9,306 nucleotides of DNA from an uncultured Lysobacteraceae bacterium (GTDB lineage Bacteria > Pseudomonadota > Gammaproteobacteria > Xanthomonadales > Rhodanobacteraceae): contig CAMLLF010000104.1 of NCBI GenBank assembly GCA_946480705.1, forward strand, positions 1 through 9,306, given 5' to 3'. Numbering within the stretch: position 1 is the first letter of the stretch; each line of letters opens with the position of its first letter. The notes beneath the pieces are model-generated. The model saw only the letters and a list, made by a program, of their open reading frames with translations, ran no database searches and was not told the DNA's origin. The translations under genes and the position numbers were made by a program. This document shows positions 1 through 6,619 of the stretch, piece after piece.

Positions 1-1619
1 ACGTAACTCGACACATTGTTCACTTCGGCAATCTGCGTGAAATTGGAACCCGGGCAGGCGCCGCTGCTGCGCTGTACCTGATAGCGCGTGATCCCGCCGA
101 CCGGCGTCCAGCTCACCGTGATCGCGTTGGCGGCCGTCGCGGTCGCGGTGACGTCGGCCGGCGCCGCCGGCGCGGTGCAGGCGTTGATGCCGTCGAGCAC
201 GGTCGCGGTGCCGCCGCCGATCGGATCGAGGTGGGTCTTCATCGCCGTCGCGGTCGTGCCGCCGCCTTCCCAGGCAACCGCGAGACGGCCGTAGTAGTCG
301 GTCAGGTTTTCGCCGGTCGCGCCGCACGCGGACAGGCCGCCGCTGAGCACGCCGACGAGGCGGCGCTCCACGTTATAGAGCGGAGAACCCGACGAGCCGC
401 CTTCGGTCACGTTCGGCACGACCGAGCTCGGCGGCGGCTGGATGCCCGGCAGCAGCGGCGGGCTCGGATCCCAGTGCACGTACCAGTGCGACGTGCCGCT
501 GCCGGGAGCCGGCTGCAGGTACTGGCGGATGTCCATCGTCTGTCCGATGAACGTGATGCGCTTTTCATCGACGCCCGGGTGATGGATGGAGGCGCACATG
601 CCGGCGGTCGACGCCGGATCGCCGGGCTGCACGCAGAGCGGCGCGGTGCCGGTGCGATCCCAGCCGGCCCAGTAGTGGTTGAACGCGGGATTCAGCGGGC
701 CGGTGAATTCGAGCAGGGTCCAGTCCGACGAGCTCGTCGCACCGTGGTTCGCGAGGAAGGTCGCGCCGCTGTACGTGGTGTTCGGCTTCGGGATCGGGAT
801 GCCGCTCGCGCCGGAGCCCGGCGTGCGGCAGGTCGCCGACTCGTAGTTCCAGTAGGCGACGATCGATGCCGCGGCCGAGGCGTTGTTCATGCCGCAGTGG
901 CCGGCCGTCGCGAAGATCAGGCGGCGGTCGTTCGCCGTGTTGTTGACCATCGAGCCGGTGCAGGTGTCGGTGGCGCCGCGCGTATAGGCCGCGACGGCGC
1001 GGCGGTTCTCGTTCCACGGATCGTTCGGGCCGAGGCAGGCGACGTCCATGTTGCAGGCGCCCGACTTGCAGTGCTTGGAGCGCACGCCGAAGCCGCGATA
1101 GCCCTGGCCGACCTTCACGAGCCGAAGCTGCACGTCCTGCTGGTGCCCGGCCGGAACCGTCAGCGTGAGCCGGGCGTTGTTGCCCATGAGCACTTCGGTC
1201 CAGAACTGGCCCGTGACGTTGTTGTTGTTGGCCGTGAACGGACCGATCTGCTTGCCCGTGTCGGACGACGTGATCGTCAGCACCGCGCCGTCGGGCAGAT
1301 GGAACGGATTGAAGCCGAAGCCCAGATGCACGGCATCCGGCGTCTCGACATCGAAGGTCCAGACCAGGCTGCCGTCGGACTGCGTGGTCCAGGTGCCGTA
1401 GCCAGCCGGATTGACGGCAAGTTCGTGACCGATCGCGAAGCGCTTGGGTCCGGCGCCCTTGACGTCGGTCAGCGCATCCTCTTCGGCCAGCTTGTTCATG
1501 TCGAGCGCGTCGAAGGTGACCTTGCTCTTGTCGGCATTGAAGCTTTCGCCGGCCCAGGCGCCCCCGGAAACGCCTAGGCCCAGCACCAGCGCGATGCCGA
1601 TTACGTTCAGATTTCGCAC
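1..1619 (-). CDS. Secreted lysyl-endopeptidase-like serine protease, C-terminus cut off by window edge
   Basis: A 539-codon open frame from a GTG at 1619 runs off the left edge. Translation shows a signal peptide (residues 1-23, cleavage AWA|GES), a propeptide (about 24-185), a trypsin-fold catalytic domain and, from about residue 483, a fibronectin type III domain (P-A-A-P-A-D-V-T start, VSW, RYQVQRS). The catalytic triad reads His241 (TAGHC), Asp299 (SDWTLLE) and Ser410 (GGSSGSP). By eye it aligns closely with Achromobacter protease I (lysyl endopeptidase, family S1): all six of that enzyme's disulfide cysteines have partners (C189-C432, C195-C264, C220-C242), and Asp441 sits where its lysine-selecting Asp225 is. 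Maturation probably cuts after Lys185, just before SGACNMD, as in autoprocessing relatives. It differs by an insert of about 30 residues between Asp299 and Ser410 carrying an extra cysteine pair (C329, C342). It should be exported across the inner membrane and then secreted. The comparison rests on remembered sequence, so exact specificity is an inference. Confidence 0.9.
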   Translation of the reverse strand, partial: MRNLNVIGIALVLGLGVSGGAWAGESFNADKSKVTFDALDMNKLAEEDALTDVKGAGPKRFAIGHELAVNPAGYGTWTTQSDGSLVWTFDVETPDAVHLGFGFNPFHLPDGAVLTITSSDTGKQIGPFTANNNNVTGQFWTEVLMGNNARLTLTVPAGHQQDVQLRLVKVGQGYRGFGVRSKHCKSGACNMDVACLGPNDPWNENRRAVAAYTRGATDTCTGSMVNNTANDRRLIFATAGHCGMNNASAAASIVAYWNYESATCRTPGSGASGIPIPKPNTTYSGATFLANHGATSSSDWTLLEFTGPLNPAFNHYWAGWDRTGTAPLCVQPGDPASTAGMCASIHHPGVDEKRITFIGQTMDIRQYLQPAPGSGTSHWYVHWDPSPPLLPGIQPPPSSVVPNVTEGGSSGSPLYNVERRLVGVLSGGLSACGATGENLTDYYGRLAVAWEGGGTTATAMKTHLDPIGGGTATVLDGINACTAPAAPADVTATATAANAITVSWTPVGGITRYQVQRSSGACPGSNFTQIAEVNNVSSY

Positions 1620-1625
1620 GTTGAT

Positions 1626-1630
1626 CTCCC
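1626..1630 (-). promoter_or_regulatory. Ribosome binding site fixing the protease GTG start
   Basis: On the minus strand GGGAG lies six bases before GTG (GGGAGATCAACGTG). It is followed at once by a short charged N-terminus and a hydrophobic signal-peptide core. No in-frame ATG gives a better signal peptide, so the GTG at 1617-1619 is taken as the start. Confidence 0.75.
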
Positions 1631-1722
1631 AGTCTTGCCGTGAACTGCAGTCGGCTCCGTACTCCCCAGACATACGGAACCGATTCGCATTCTGTTCCGG
1701 TGCGCAGCACGGAACATCCGCG

Positions 1723-1759
1723 GCGAGACGGGGTTTTTCGGGGGACCTATCCGTCTCGC
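1723..1759 (-). promoter_or_regulatory. Stem-loop in the probable protease mRNA leader
   Basis: GCGAGACGG (1723-1731) and CCGTCTCGC (1751-1759) are perfect inverted repeats, giving a 9-bp stem with a 19-base loop. Within the loop GGT and ACC can pair further. It lies between the CRP-like site and the protease start, about 100 bases before the GTG. There is no T-run after it on the minus strand, so it is not an intrinsic terminator. It may stabilise or regulate the leader RNA, or be an operator. Confidence 0.4.
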
Positions 1760-1770
1760 GCCGGGCTTCG

Positions 1771-1786
1771 TGTGACACCGGTCACG
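1771..1786. promoter_or_regulatory. CRP/Clp-type binding site upstream of the protease
   Basis: TGTGACACCGGTCACG matches TGTGA-N6-TCACA at nine of ten specified positions. CRP recognises this pattern in enterics, and so does Clp in Xanthomonas and Lysobacter. The site is about 150-165 bases upstream of the protease start. Clp is known to control extracellular enzymes, including proteases, in these bacteria, so regulation of the protease is the natural reading. The distance to the promoter is unknown. The site is more than 400 bases from cysJ, so a role there is less likely. Confidence 0.55.
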
Positions 1787-1820
1787 CCGATGCGCGGAAG
1801 TCGGACGGGACGGGAGCCGG

Positions 1821-1842
1821 ACACCGGTTCGGAAGCCGGTGT
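1821..1842. repeat. Inverted repeat ACACCGG/CCGGTGT
   Basis: ACACCGG (1821-1827) is followed by its inverse CCGGTGT (1836-1842). This gives a 7-bp stem that a G-T and an A-T pair extend to a four-base loop. The same ACACCGGT octamer also occurs inside the CRP-like site at 1775-1782. No T-run follows on either strand. Its function is unknown. Confidence 0.35.
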
Positions 1843-1910
1843 TGCCGACGCTGCGGGCAGGGGGCTTCACGCGCCCGCGCTGACGCAGGCCGCAGCAGGC
1901 GGGAAAAATC

Positions 1911-1948
1911 CAATAAAAAACCCGCCGCTGCAGGGACAGCGGCGGGTT
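1911..1948 (-). terminator. Intrinsic terminator reading on the minus strand
   Basis: CCCGCCGCTG (1921-1930) and CAGCGGCGGG (1937-1946) form a perfect 10-bp stem, or 12 bp with the two flanking A-T pairs, around a six-base loop. On the minus strand the stem is followed by a run of T (complement of A at 1915-1920), then ATTGG and another T-run. This is a textbook rho-independent terminator for leftward transcription. On the plus strand it is followed by TTCCCTCCC, so it does not fit rightward transcription. No protein gene ends just upstream of it on the minus strand. Confidence 0.75.
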
Positions 1949-2100
1949 CCCTCCCGGCAGACTCTCGGGCCTGCGCGTCGGCGATTGTCGCGATTGCCGC
2001 GGCCGGGTCACGCCGCGCTGCAACACCACGCCGGCGAAGGGGGCCGGGAATCCGCGCCGTTGCGCGGTTCCGCGAGGTTCGCCCGCACATACCCCTGCGG
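1911..2100 (-). ncRNA. Candidate small RNA ending at the orphan terminator
   Basis: A leftward intrinsic terminator needs a transcript, and no minus-strand gene precedes it. Between about 2100 and the terminator the DNA can fold into successive stem-loops: CCGCGC/GCGCGG (2052-2057 with 2062-2067) around a CGTT loop, then CCGGC/GCCGG (2031-2035 with 2043-2047), then the terminator stem. The 5' end is a guess, because I found no good minus-strand promoter; only AT-rich bases near 2102-2114 are suggestive. It does not resemble any RNA family I recognise. A long, attenuated leader of the protease mRNA is an alternative. Confidence 0.25.
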
Positions 2101-2101
2101 C

Positions 2102-2114
2102 ATAACCGAATAAC
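2102..2114. promoter_or_regulatory. ATAAC direct repeat in an AT-rich patch
   Basis: ATAAC occurs at 2102-2106 and again at 2110-2114, eight bases apart, in one of the few AT-rich stretches of this region, about 90-100 bases before cysJ. It could be part of a regulator site such as one for CysB, the LysR-type activator of cysteine genes, or part of a promoter. The sequence alone does not decide. Confidence 0.2.
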
Positions 2115-2165
2115 ACCCCATCCTTTCCTGGCGTGCCGGGCCGCGCCTAGCATCGTCGATCACAA

Positions 2166-2184
2166 GGGCGTTTGGACGTCCAAA
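2166..2184. promoter_or_regulatory. Perfect palindrome, candidate operator for the cysJIH operon
   Basis: TTTGGACGTCCAAA (2171-2184) is a perfect 14-bp palindrome ending 16 bases before the cysJ ATG. Its centre GGACGTCC (2174-2181) matches the MetJ met box AGACGTCT at six of eight positions. The adjacent upstream octamer GGGCGTTT (2166-2173) matches at five of eight, and MetJ binds tandem 8-bp boxes. A repressor binding here could block cysJ transcription or translation initiation. Whether this organism has MetJ is not visible; another dimeric regulator is equally possible. Confidence 0.4.
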
Positions 2185-2200
2185 TGAACCCGGTGATGCC

Positions 2201-4006
2201 ATGTCCGCGAATCCCGCACTGCCTCTGATCCCGCTGCCCGATGCCAAGGCCGGCGATCTGGCGCGCCTCGTCGACGGGCTCGACTCCGCATCGCTGTGGT
2301 GGTTGTCCGGCTACGCCGCGGGGCTGGCGAGCCAGCACACGACGGTCGCGCGCGCGGTGTCGACGGCGCTCGCGAAGGAACCGGTCGCGGCGCTGCGGCT
2401 GACCGTCGTCTACGGCAGCCAGACCGGCAACGCCAGGCGCCTCGCCGAACAGTTCGCGCTGAAGGCCGAGACCGCGGGTCTGCAGGTACGCCTGCTGCGC
2501 GCCGATGCGTATCCGACGCGCGAGCTCAAGAGCGAGCGCCTGCTCGTCGTCGTCGTCAGCACGCAGGGCGACGGCGAGCCGCCGGACGACGCGCGCGGCT
2601 TCGTCGACTTCGTGCTCGGCAAGCGCGCGCCGGAACTCAAGGAACTCAAGTTCGGCGTGCTCGGCCTCGGCGACAGCAGCTATCCGCAGTTCTGCGAGAT
2701 CGGCCGCGTGCTCGACGCGCGCCTCGCCGAACTCGGCGCGACGCGGCTGCTCGACCGCGCCGACGCCGACGTGGATTTCGATACCGTCGCGAAGCCCTGG
2801 TCCGAGCGTGCGCTGCAGAGCGTGCGCGATCAGGTCAAGAGCCAGACGCCGCTCGCGACCGTGACGCCGCTGCGTCCGGCGGCCGCGGCCGGCTGGTCGC
2901 GCGAAAAGCCGTTCGCGGCCGACGTCATCGCGAACCAGCGCATCACCGCGCGCACGAGCGACAAGGACATCCGCCATATCGAACTGTCGCTCGAAGGGTC
3001 GGGCCTGGCCTACGAGCCCGGCGACGCGCTCGGCCTGTGGCCGCGCAACCCGCCGGCGCTCGTCGACGCCGTCGTCGCGCTGCTGAAGCTCGATCCGAAT
3101 GCGCCGGTGCGCATCGACGAAACCACGCAGCCGCTGCGCCTGTGGCTCAGCGAACAGCGCGAACTCACGCGGCTGTCGCGGCCGCTGATCGCGCAGCACG
3201 CGGCGCTCGCGGGTTCGGCCGAACTCAACCGGCTGCTGTCGCCGGATCATTCGGCGCAGCTGCAGAAGCTCATTGCCGACTACCAGGTCGTCGACCTTCT
3301 GCGCGCCTATCCGGCCGCATGGTCGGCCGACGAACTCGTCGCGGCATTGCGGCCGCTGACGCCGCGGCTCTACTCGATCGCGTCGAGCCAGAAGGTCGTC
3401 GGCGAGGAAGCGCACCTGACCGTCGCCCACGTCGCCTACGACGCGTTCGGCAGCGCACACTGGGGTGCGGCGTCGCACTATCTCGCGAGCCAGGGCGAGG
3501 CCGGCCGCGTGCCCGTATTCATCGAGCACAACGAGCGCTTCCGCCTGCCGCGCGACGCGTCGCGCGACGTGATCATGATCGGCCCGGGCACCGGCGTCGC
3601 GCCGTTCCGCGGCTTCGTGCAGGACCGCGTCGCGACCGGCGCGGCGGGCCGCCACTGGCTGTTCTTCGGCAATCCGCATTTCCGCAGCGATTTTCTGTAT
3701 CAACTGGAATGGCAGGACGCGCTCAAGCGCGGCCAGCTCGCGCGCCTCGATCTCGCGTTCTCGCGCGATCAGTCGGACAAGCTCTACGTGCAGCAGCGCA
3801 TCCGCGAACAGGGCGCAGAGCTGTATCGCTGGATCGAGGACGGCGCGCATCTGTATGTCTGCGGCGACGCGACGCGCATGGCGAAAGACGTGCACGCGGC
3901 GCTGATCGAGGTCGCCGTCACGCACGGCGGCAAGAGCCTCGACGACGCGACGGCCTATGTGAGCCAGCTGCAGCAGCAAGGGCGCTACGCCAGGGACGTG
4001 TACTGA
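2201..4006 (+). CDS. cysJ: NADPH-sulfite reductase flavoprotein (alpha subunit)
   Basis: The 601-residue protein matches the length (599) and domain order of E. coli CysJ. It passes electrons from NADPH through FAD and FMN to the CysI hemoprotein in the cytoplasm, for six-electron reduction of sulfite to sulfide. Visible landmarks are the FMN flavodoxin domain starting with [14 protein letters not shown] at residue 71 and STQGDGEPP; the FAD-binding motif RLYSIASSQ at 389; [10 protein letters not shown]; the NADPH-binding [12 protein letters not shown] at 461; LFFGNPHF; and [13 protein letters not shown]. The C-terminus RYARDVY is the family's typical aromatic end. The start is the ATG at 2201, with a weak GGTGA (2192-2196) before it. 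The N-terminal segment resembles that of E. coli CysJ (SGYAAGL like SGYFWGV), which supports this start. It is the first gene of the cysJIH operon, with a palindrome immediately upstream. Confidence 0.97.
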   Translation: MSANPALPLIPLPDAKAGDLARLVDGLDSASLWWLSGYAAGLASQHTTVARAVSTALAKEPVAALRLTVVYGSQTGNARRLAEQFALKAETAGLQVRLLRADAYPTRELKSERLLVVVVSTQGDGEPPDDARGFVDFVLGKRAPELKELKFGVLGLGDSSYPQFCEIGRVLDARLAELGATRLLDRADADVDFDTVAKPWSERALQSVRDQVKSQTPLATVTPLRPAAAAGWSREKPFAADVIANQRITARTSDKDIRHIELSLEGSGLAYEPGDALGLWPRNPPALVDAVVALLKLDPNAPVRIDETTQPLRLWLSEQRELTRLSRPLIAQHAALAGSAELNRLLSPDHSAQLQKLIADYQVVDLLRAYPAAWSADELVAALRPLTPRLYSIASSQKVVGEEAHLTVAHVAYDAFGSAHWGAASHYLASQGEAGRVPVFIEHNERFRLPRDASRDVIMIGPGTGVAPFRGFVQDRVATGAAGRHWLFFGNPHFRSDFLYQLEWQDALKRGQLARLDLAFSRDQSDKLYVQQRIREQGAELYRWIEDGAHLYVCGDATRMAKDVHAALIEVAVTHGGKSLDDATAYVSQLQQQGRYARDVY

Positions 4007-4007
4007 C

Positions 4008-5708
4008 ATGAGCGCCGCCGCCTCGCCCGTCGAAAAGATCAAGGCCGACAGCCGCTATCTGCGCGGCACGCTGCAGGAAAGCCTCGCCGATGCCGTCACC
4101 GGCAGCCTGCGCGAGGACGACCAGACCCTCATCAAGTATCACGGCAGCTATCAGCAGGACGACCGCGACCTGCGCGAGGAGCGCCGCCAGCAAAAACTCG
4201 AACCCGACTACAGCTTCATGATCCGCACGCGCACGCCGGGCGGCATCGCGACGGCGGCGCAGTGGCTGAAGCTCGACGCGATCGCGACGCGCTTCGCCAA
4301 CGGCAGCCTGCGCGTGACGACGCGCCAGGCGTTCCAGTTTCACGGCGTGATCAAGCGCGAACTCAAGCCCACCATGGCCGCGATCAACGCATCGCTGATC
4401 GACACGATCGCCGCCTGCGGCGACGTCAATCGCAATGTGCTGTCGGCGGCCAATCCGCTGCTGTCGTCCGTGCATGCGACCGTGCACGCGCAGGCCAAGG
4501 CGCTGTCGGAATACTTCCTGCCGAAGACGCGCGCCTACTACGAGATCTGGCTGGACGAGGAACGCGTCGCCGGCAGCGACGCGCACGAGCCCGAGCACGA
4601 ACCGATCTACGGCACGACGTATCTGCCGCGCAAGTTCAAGACCGCGTTCGCAGTGCCGCCGGTCAACGACGTCGACATCTTCGCGAACGACCTCGGCTTC
4701 ATCGCGATCGTCGAGCACGACACCGTCGTCGGCTACAACGTCACGGTCGGCGGCGGCTTCGGCGCGACGCACGGCGATCCAACCACGTATCCGCGGCTAG
4801 CCGACGTGATCGGCTTCGTGACGCCGGAACAGGTCATCGCCGTCGCCGAAGGCGTCATCACGACACAGCGCGACTGGGGCAACCGCGCCGAACGCAAGCG
4901 CTCGCGCCTCAAGTACACGATCGACGACCGCGGCCTCGACCATTTCAAGGCCGAAGTCGAGCGTCGCGCGGGCTTCGCGCTCGCGCCGGCGCGCGCGTTC
5001 GTGTTCGACCACAACGGCGACCGCTTCGGCTGGATCGCCGGCGAGGACGGCCGCTGGCATCTGACCCTGCGCATCGAGGCGGGCCGCATCGTCGATCGCG
5101 GCGAGCGGCGCCTGCTGTCGGGCCTGCGCGCGATCGCGCAGATCCACGACGGCGATTTCCGCCTGACCCCGAACCAGAACCTCATCGTGGCCAACGTGCC
5201 GGTGGCGCAGCGCGCCGCGATCGATGCGCTGGTCGCCGAGTACGGCCTCGATCTGTATCGCAGCGCATCGCCGCTGCGCCTCAATGCGCTGGCCTGCGTC
5301 GCGCTGCCGACCTGCTCGCTCGCGATGGCCGAGGCCGAACGCTACCTGCCGGATCTCGTGACGAAGCTCGAAGCGCGCCTCGCCGCGCACGATCTGGCCG
5401 ACGCCGACATCCACCTGCGCATATCGGGCTGCCCGAACGGCTGCTCGCGGCCGTATCTCGGCGAGATCGCGCTCGTGGGCAAGGCGCCCGGCCGCTACAA
5501 CCTGATGCTCGGCGCCGACCACCGCGGCCAGCGCCTGAACCGCCTGCACAAAGAAAACATTGCCGAACCGGAAATTCTGGACACCGTCGACGCGCTGCTG
5601 GCGCGCTATGCGGGCGAACGCGGACGGGACGAGCGCTTCGGCGACTTTCTCGTGCGCGCCGGCCTCGTCGCGGCGAAACCCGGCATCCCGCTGGAGGTGA
5701 GGACATGA
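4008..5708 (+). CDS. cysI: NADPH-sulfite reductase hemoprotein (beta subunit)
   Basis: The 566-residue protein matches E. coli CysI (570). It carries siroheme coupled to a 4Fe-4S cluster and reduces sulfite to sulfide with electrons from CysJ. The four cluster and siroheme cysteines are present as ACVALPTC (C430, C436) and GCPNGC (C475, C479), a constant four-residue offset from E. coli. Other family signatures are [11 protein letters not shown] (103-113), [18 protein letters not shown] with lysines 209 and 211 for anion binding, TTQRDWGNR and [12 protein letters not shown]. Compared with E. coli there is an insert of about five residues ([10 protein letters not shown]) before YLPRKFKT. The ATG lies one base after the cysJ stop, and the AGGGA site is inside the end of cysJ, so translation is probably coupled. 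All key residues seen are intact. Confidence 0.97.
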   Translation: MSAAASPVEKIKADSRYLRGTLQESLADAVTGSLREDDQTLIKYHGSYQQDDRDLREERRQQKLEPDYSFMIRTRTPGGIATAAQWLKLDAIATRFANGSLRVTTRQAFQFHGVIKRELKPTMAAINASLIDTIAACGDVNRNVLSAANPLLSSVHATVHAQAKALSEYFLPKTRAYYEIWLDEERVAGSDAHEPEHEPIYGTTYLPRKFKTAFAVPPVNDVDIFANDLGFIAIVEHDTVVGYNVTVGGGFGATHGDPTTYPRLADVIGFVTPEQVIAVAEGVITTQRDWGNRAERKRSRLKYTIDDRGLDHFKAEVERRAGFALAPARAFVFDHNGDRFGWIAGEDGRWHLTLRIEAGRIVDRGERRLLSGLRAIAQIHDGDFRLTPNQNLIVANVPVAQRAAIDALVAEYGLDLYRSASPLRLNALACVALPTCSLAMAEAERYLPDLVTKLEARLAAHDLADADIHLRISGCPNGCSRPYLGEIALVGKAPGRYNLMLGADHRGQRLNRLHKENIAEPEILDTVDALLARYAGERGRDERFGDFLVRAGLVAAKPGIPLEVRT

Positions 5709-6427
5709 ACTTTCCCGATCTCGTCAGCGCGGCCGAAGACGGCCGCGCGCTGGCCGAGCTGAACCGCCGGCTCGATACGTTGCCGGCCGAGGAACGCGTC
5801 GCCTGGGCGCTGCAGACGTTGCCGCAGAGCCGCGCGCTGTCGTCGTCGTTCGGCGCGCAGTCGGCCGCGTCGCTGCATCTGATCACGAAGCAGTCGCCCG
5901 ACATTCCGGTGATCCTCGTCGACACCGGCTATCTGTTCGCCGAGACGTATCGCTTCGCCGACGAGCTGTCGCAGCGGCTCACGCTGAACCTCAAGGTGTA
6001 CCGGCCGAACATCAGCCGCGCCTGGATGGAAGCGCGCCACGGCCGGCTCTGGGAAAACGGCGTCGAGGGCATCGACCAGTACAACGCACTGCGCAAGGTC
6101 GAACCGATGCGCCGCGCGCTCGACGAACTCGCCGTGCGCACGTGGTTCGCCGGCCTGCGCCGCCAGCAGGCGCGCACGCGCAGCGACGCGCAGGTGCTCG
6201 AACTCAGGAACGGGCGCTGGAAGTTCCAGCCGCTCGTGGACTGGACCGACCGCGACGTCTACGTCTATCTGCAGCGCCACGACCTGCCGTATCACCCGCT
6301 TTGGGACGAAGGCTACGTGTCGATCGGCGACACGCACACGACGTCGCGCTGGGAACCCGGCATGCGCGAGGAGGACACGCGCTTCTTCGGCCTCAAGCGC
6401 GAGTGCGGCATCCATGTGGACATATGA
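5705..6427 (+). CDS. cysH: Phosphoadenylyl-sulfate (PAPS) reductase
   Basis: The 240-residue protein is the size of E. coli CysH (244). It reduces PAPS to sulfite and adenosine 3',5'-bisphosphate using thioredoxin. Visible motifs are the nucleotide-binding loop [10 protein letters not shown] (from residue 45), [10 protein letters not shown] (73-82), [20 protein letters not shown], and the C-terminal catalytic KRECGIH with Cys234. The two cysteine pairs that hold an iron-sulfur cluster in APS-type reductases are absent, so the substrate should be PAPS. That agrees with the APS kinase encoded just downstream. The ATG overlaps the cysI stop in ATGA, with GGAGGTGAGG just before it, which means translational coupling as the third gene of the operon. 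No oddities. Confidence 0.96.
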   Translation: MNFPDLVSAAEDGRALAELNRRLDTLPAEERVAWALQTLPQSRALSSSFGAQSAASLHLITKQSPDIPVILVDTGYLFAETYRFADELSQRLTLNLKVYRPNISRAWMEARHGRLWENGVEGIDQYNALRKVEPMRRALDELAVRTWFAGLRRQQARTRSDAQVLELRNGRWKFQPLVDWTDRDVYVYLQRHDLPYHPLWDEGYVSIGDTHTTSRWEPGMREEDTRFFGLKRECGIHVDI

Positions 6428-6473
6428 ATTTTTACGCATCGCCCTGCGCGAGCGATGTTGACGCTTGCCCCTT

Positions 6474-6522
6474 GCGGTGCGCACGCGCGCCGGTCGACGA
6501 AGCCGCCGCGCGTGCGCACCGC
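6474..6522. repeat. Long perfect hairpin between cysH and sat-cysC
   Basis: GCGGTGCGCACGCGCG (6474-6489) and CGCGCGTGCGCACCGC (6507-6522) are exact inverted repeats, a 16-bp stem with a 17-base loop. After a C-C mismatch, CGG/CCG in the loop can extend it. Each arm contains the self-palindrome GTGCGCAC (6477-6484 and 6512-6519, centres 35 bp apart) and 13 bases of alternating purine and pyrimidine. No T-run follows on either strand, so it is not a standard intrinsic terminator. It could protect the 3' end of cysJIH mRNA, reduce read-through into sat-cysC, or act as a two-site operator. Confidence 0.6.
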
Positions 6523-6606
6523 CCCTGATTCCGTGTTGCCCACCAACCGCCTCCCCAGGCTTCGCGCCGCAACTGACGGCGCGACCGGGCGCCCCGCGCC
6601 CGTACC

Positions 6607-6612
6607 AGGAAA
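6607..6612 (+). promoter_or_regulatory. Ribosome binding site fixing the sat-cysC start
   Basis: AGGAAA lies seven bases before the ATG at 6620. An in-frame ATG at 6455 would add 55 residues, but those would be encoded across the 16-bp hairpin, lack family similarity and have no comparable site. The 6620 start is therefore preferred. Confidence 0.75.
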
Positions 6613-6619
6613 CGACTCA

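Larger units (their letters stand above)
1620..2200. other. Divergent intergenic region between protease and cysJ
   Basis: These 581 bases separate two divergently transcribed genes. Several open frames cross it in many frames, but none has a convincing ribosome binding site, domain or composition, so I call no protein here. It holds, from left to right: the protease leader with a 9-bp-stem hairpin, a CRP/Clp-like site, an inverted repeat built on ACACCGG, an intrinsic terminator oriented for minus-strand transcription, a series of stem-loops, an ATAAC direct repeat, and a perfect palindrome close to cysJ. I could not place a convincing -35/-10 pair for either flanking gene. Confidence 0.7.

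Noticed and set aside
231..1710. Long plus-strand and second minus-strand open frames over the protease
   Set aside because: They are Arg/Ala-rich shadows in other frames of high-GC DNA. The GTG-started minus frame has a signal peptide, catalytic triad and family cysteines.
1640..1800. c-di-GMP (GEMM) riboswitch in the protease leader
   Set aside because: The hallmark conserved loops were not found; only a simple stem-loop is present.
1911..1948. Terminator for rightward transcription
   Set aside because: The T-runs follow the stem only on the minus strand.
1607..2247. Several 80-170-residue open frames in the intergenic region
   Set aside because: They overlap each other on both strands, cross the intrinsic terminator, and have no ribosome binding site or recognisable domain.
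2147..4042. A 631-residue minus-strand frame opposite cysJ
   Set aside because: It is a mirror frame of cysJ codon use; cysJ itself is unmistakable.
5705..6427. APS reductase instead of PAPS reductase
   Set aside because: The paired cysteines of the iron-sulfur APS-type enzymes are missing and an APS kinase is encoded nearby.
6458..6486. TTGACG as a -35 box for sat-cysC
   Set aside because: At 17 bases downstream the sequence is GCACGC, nothing like a -10 element.
6455..6619. Earlier ATG for sat-cysC adding 55 residues
   Set aside because: The extension is encoded by the hairpin region, is not family-like, and a good ribosome binding site precedes the ATG at 6620.
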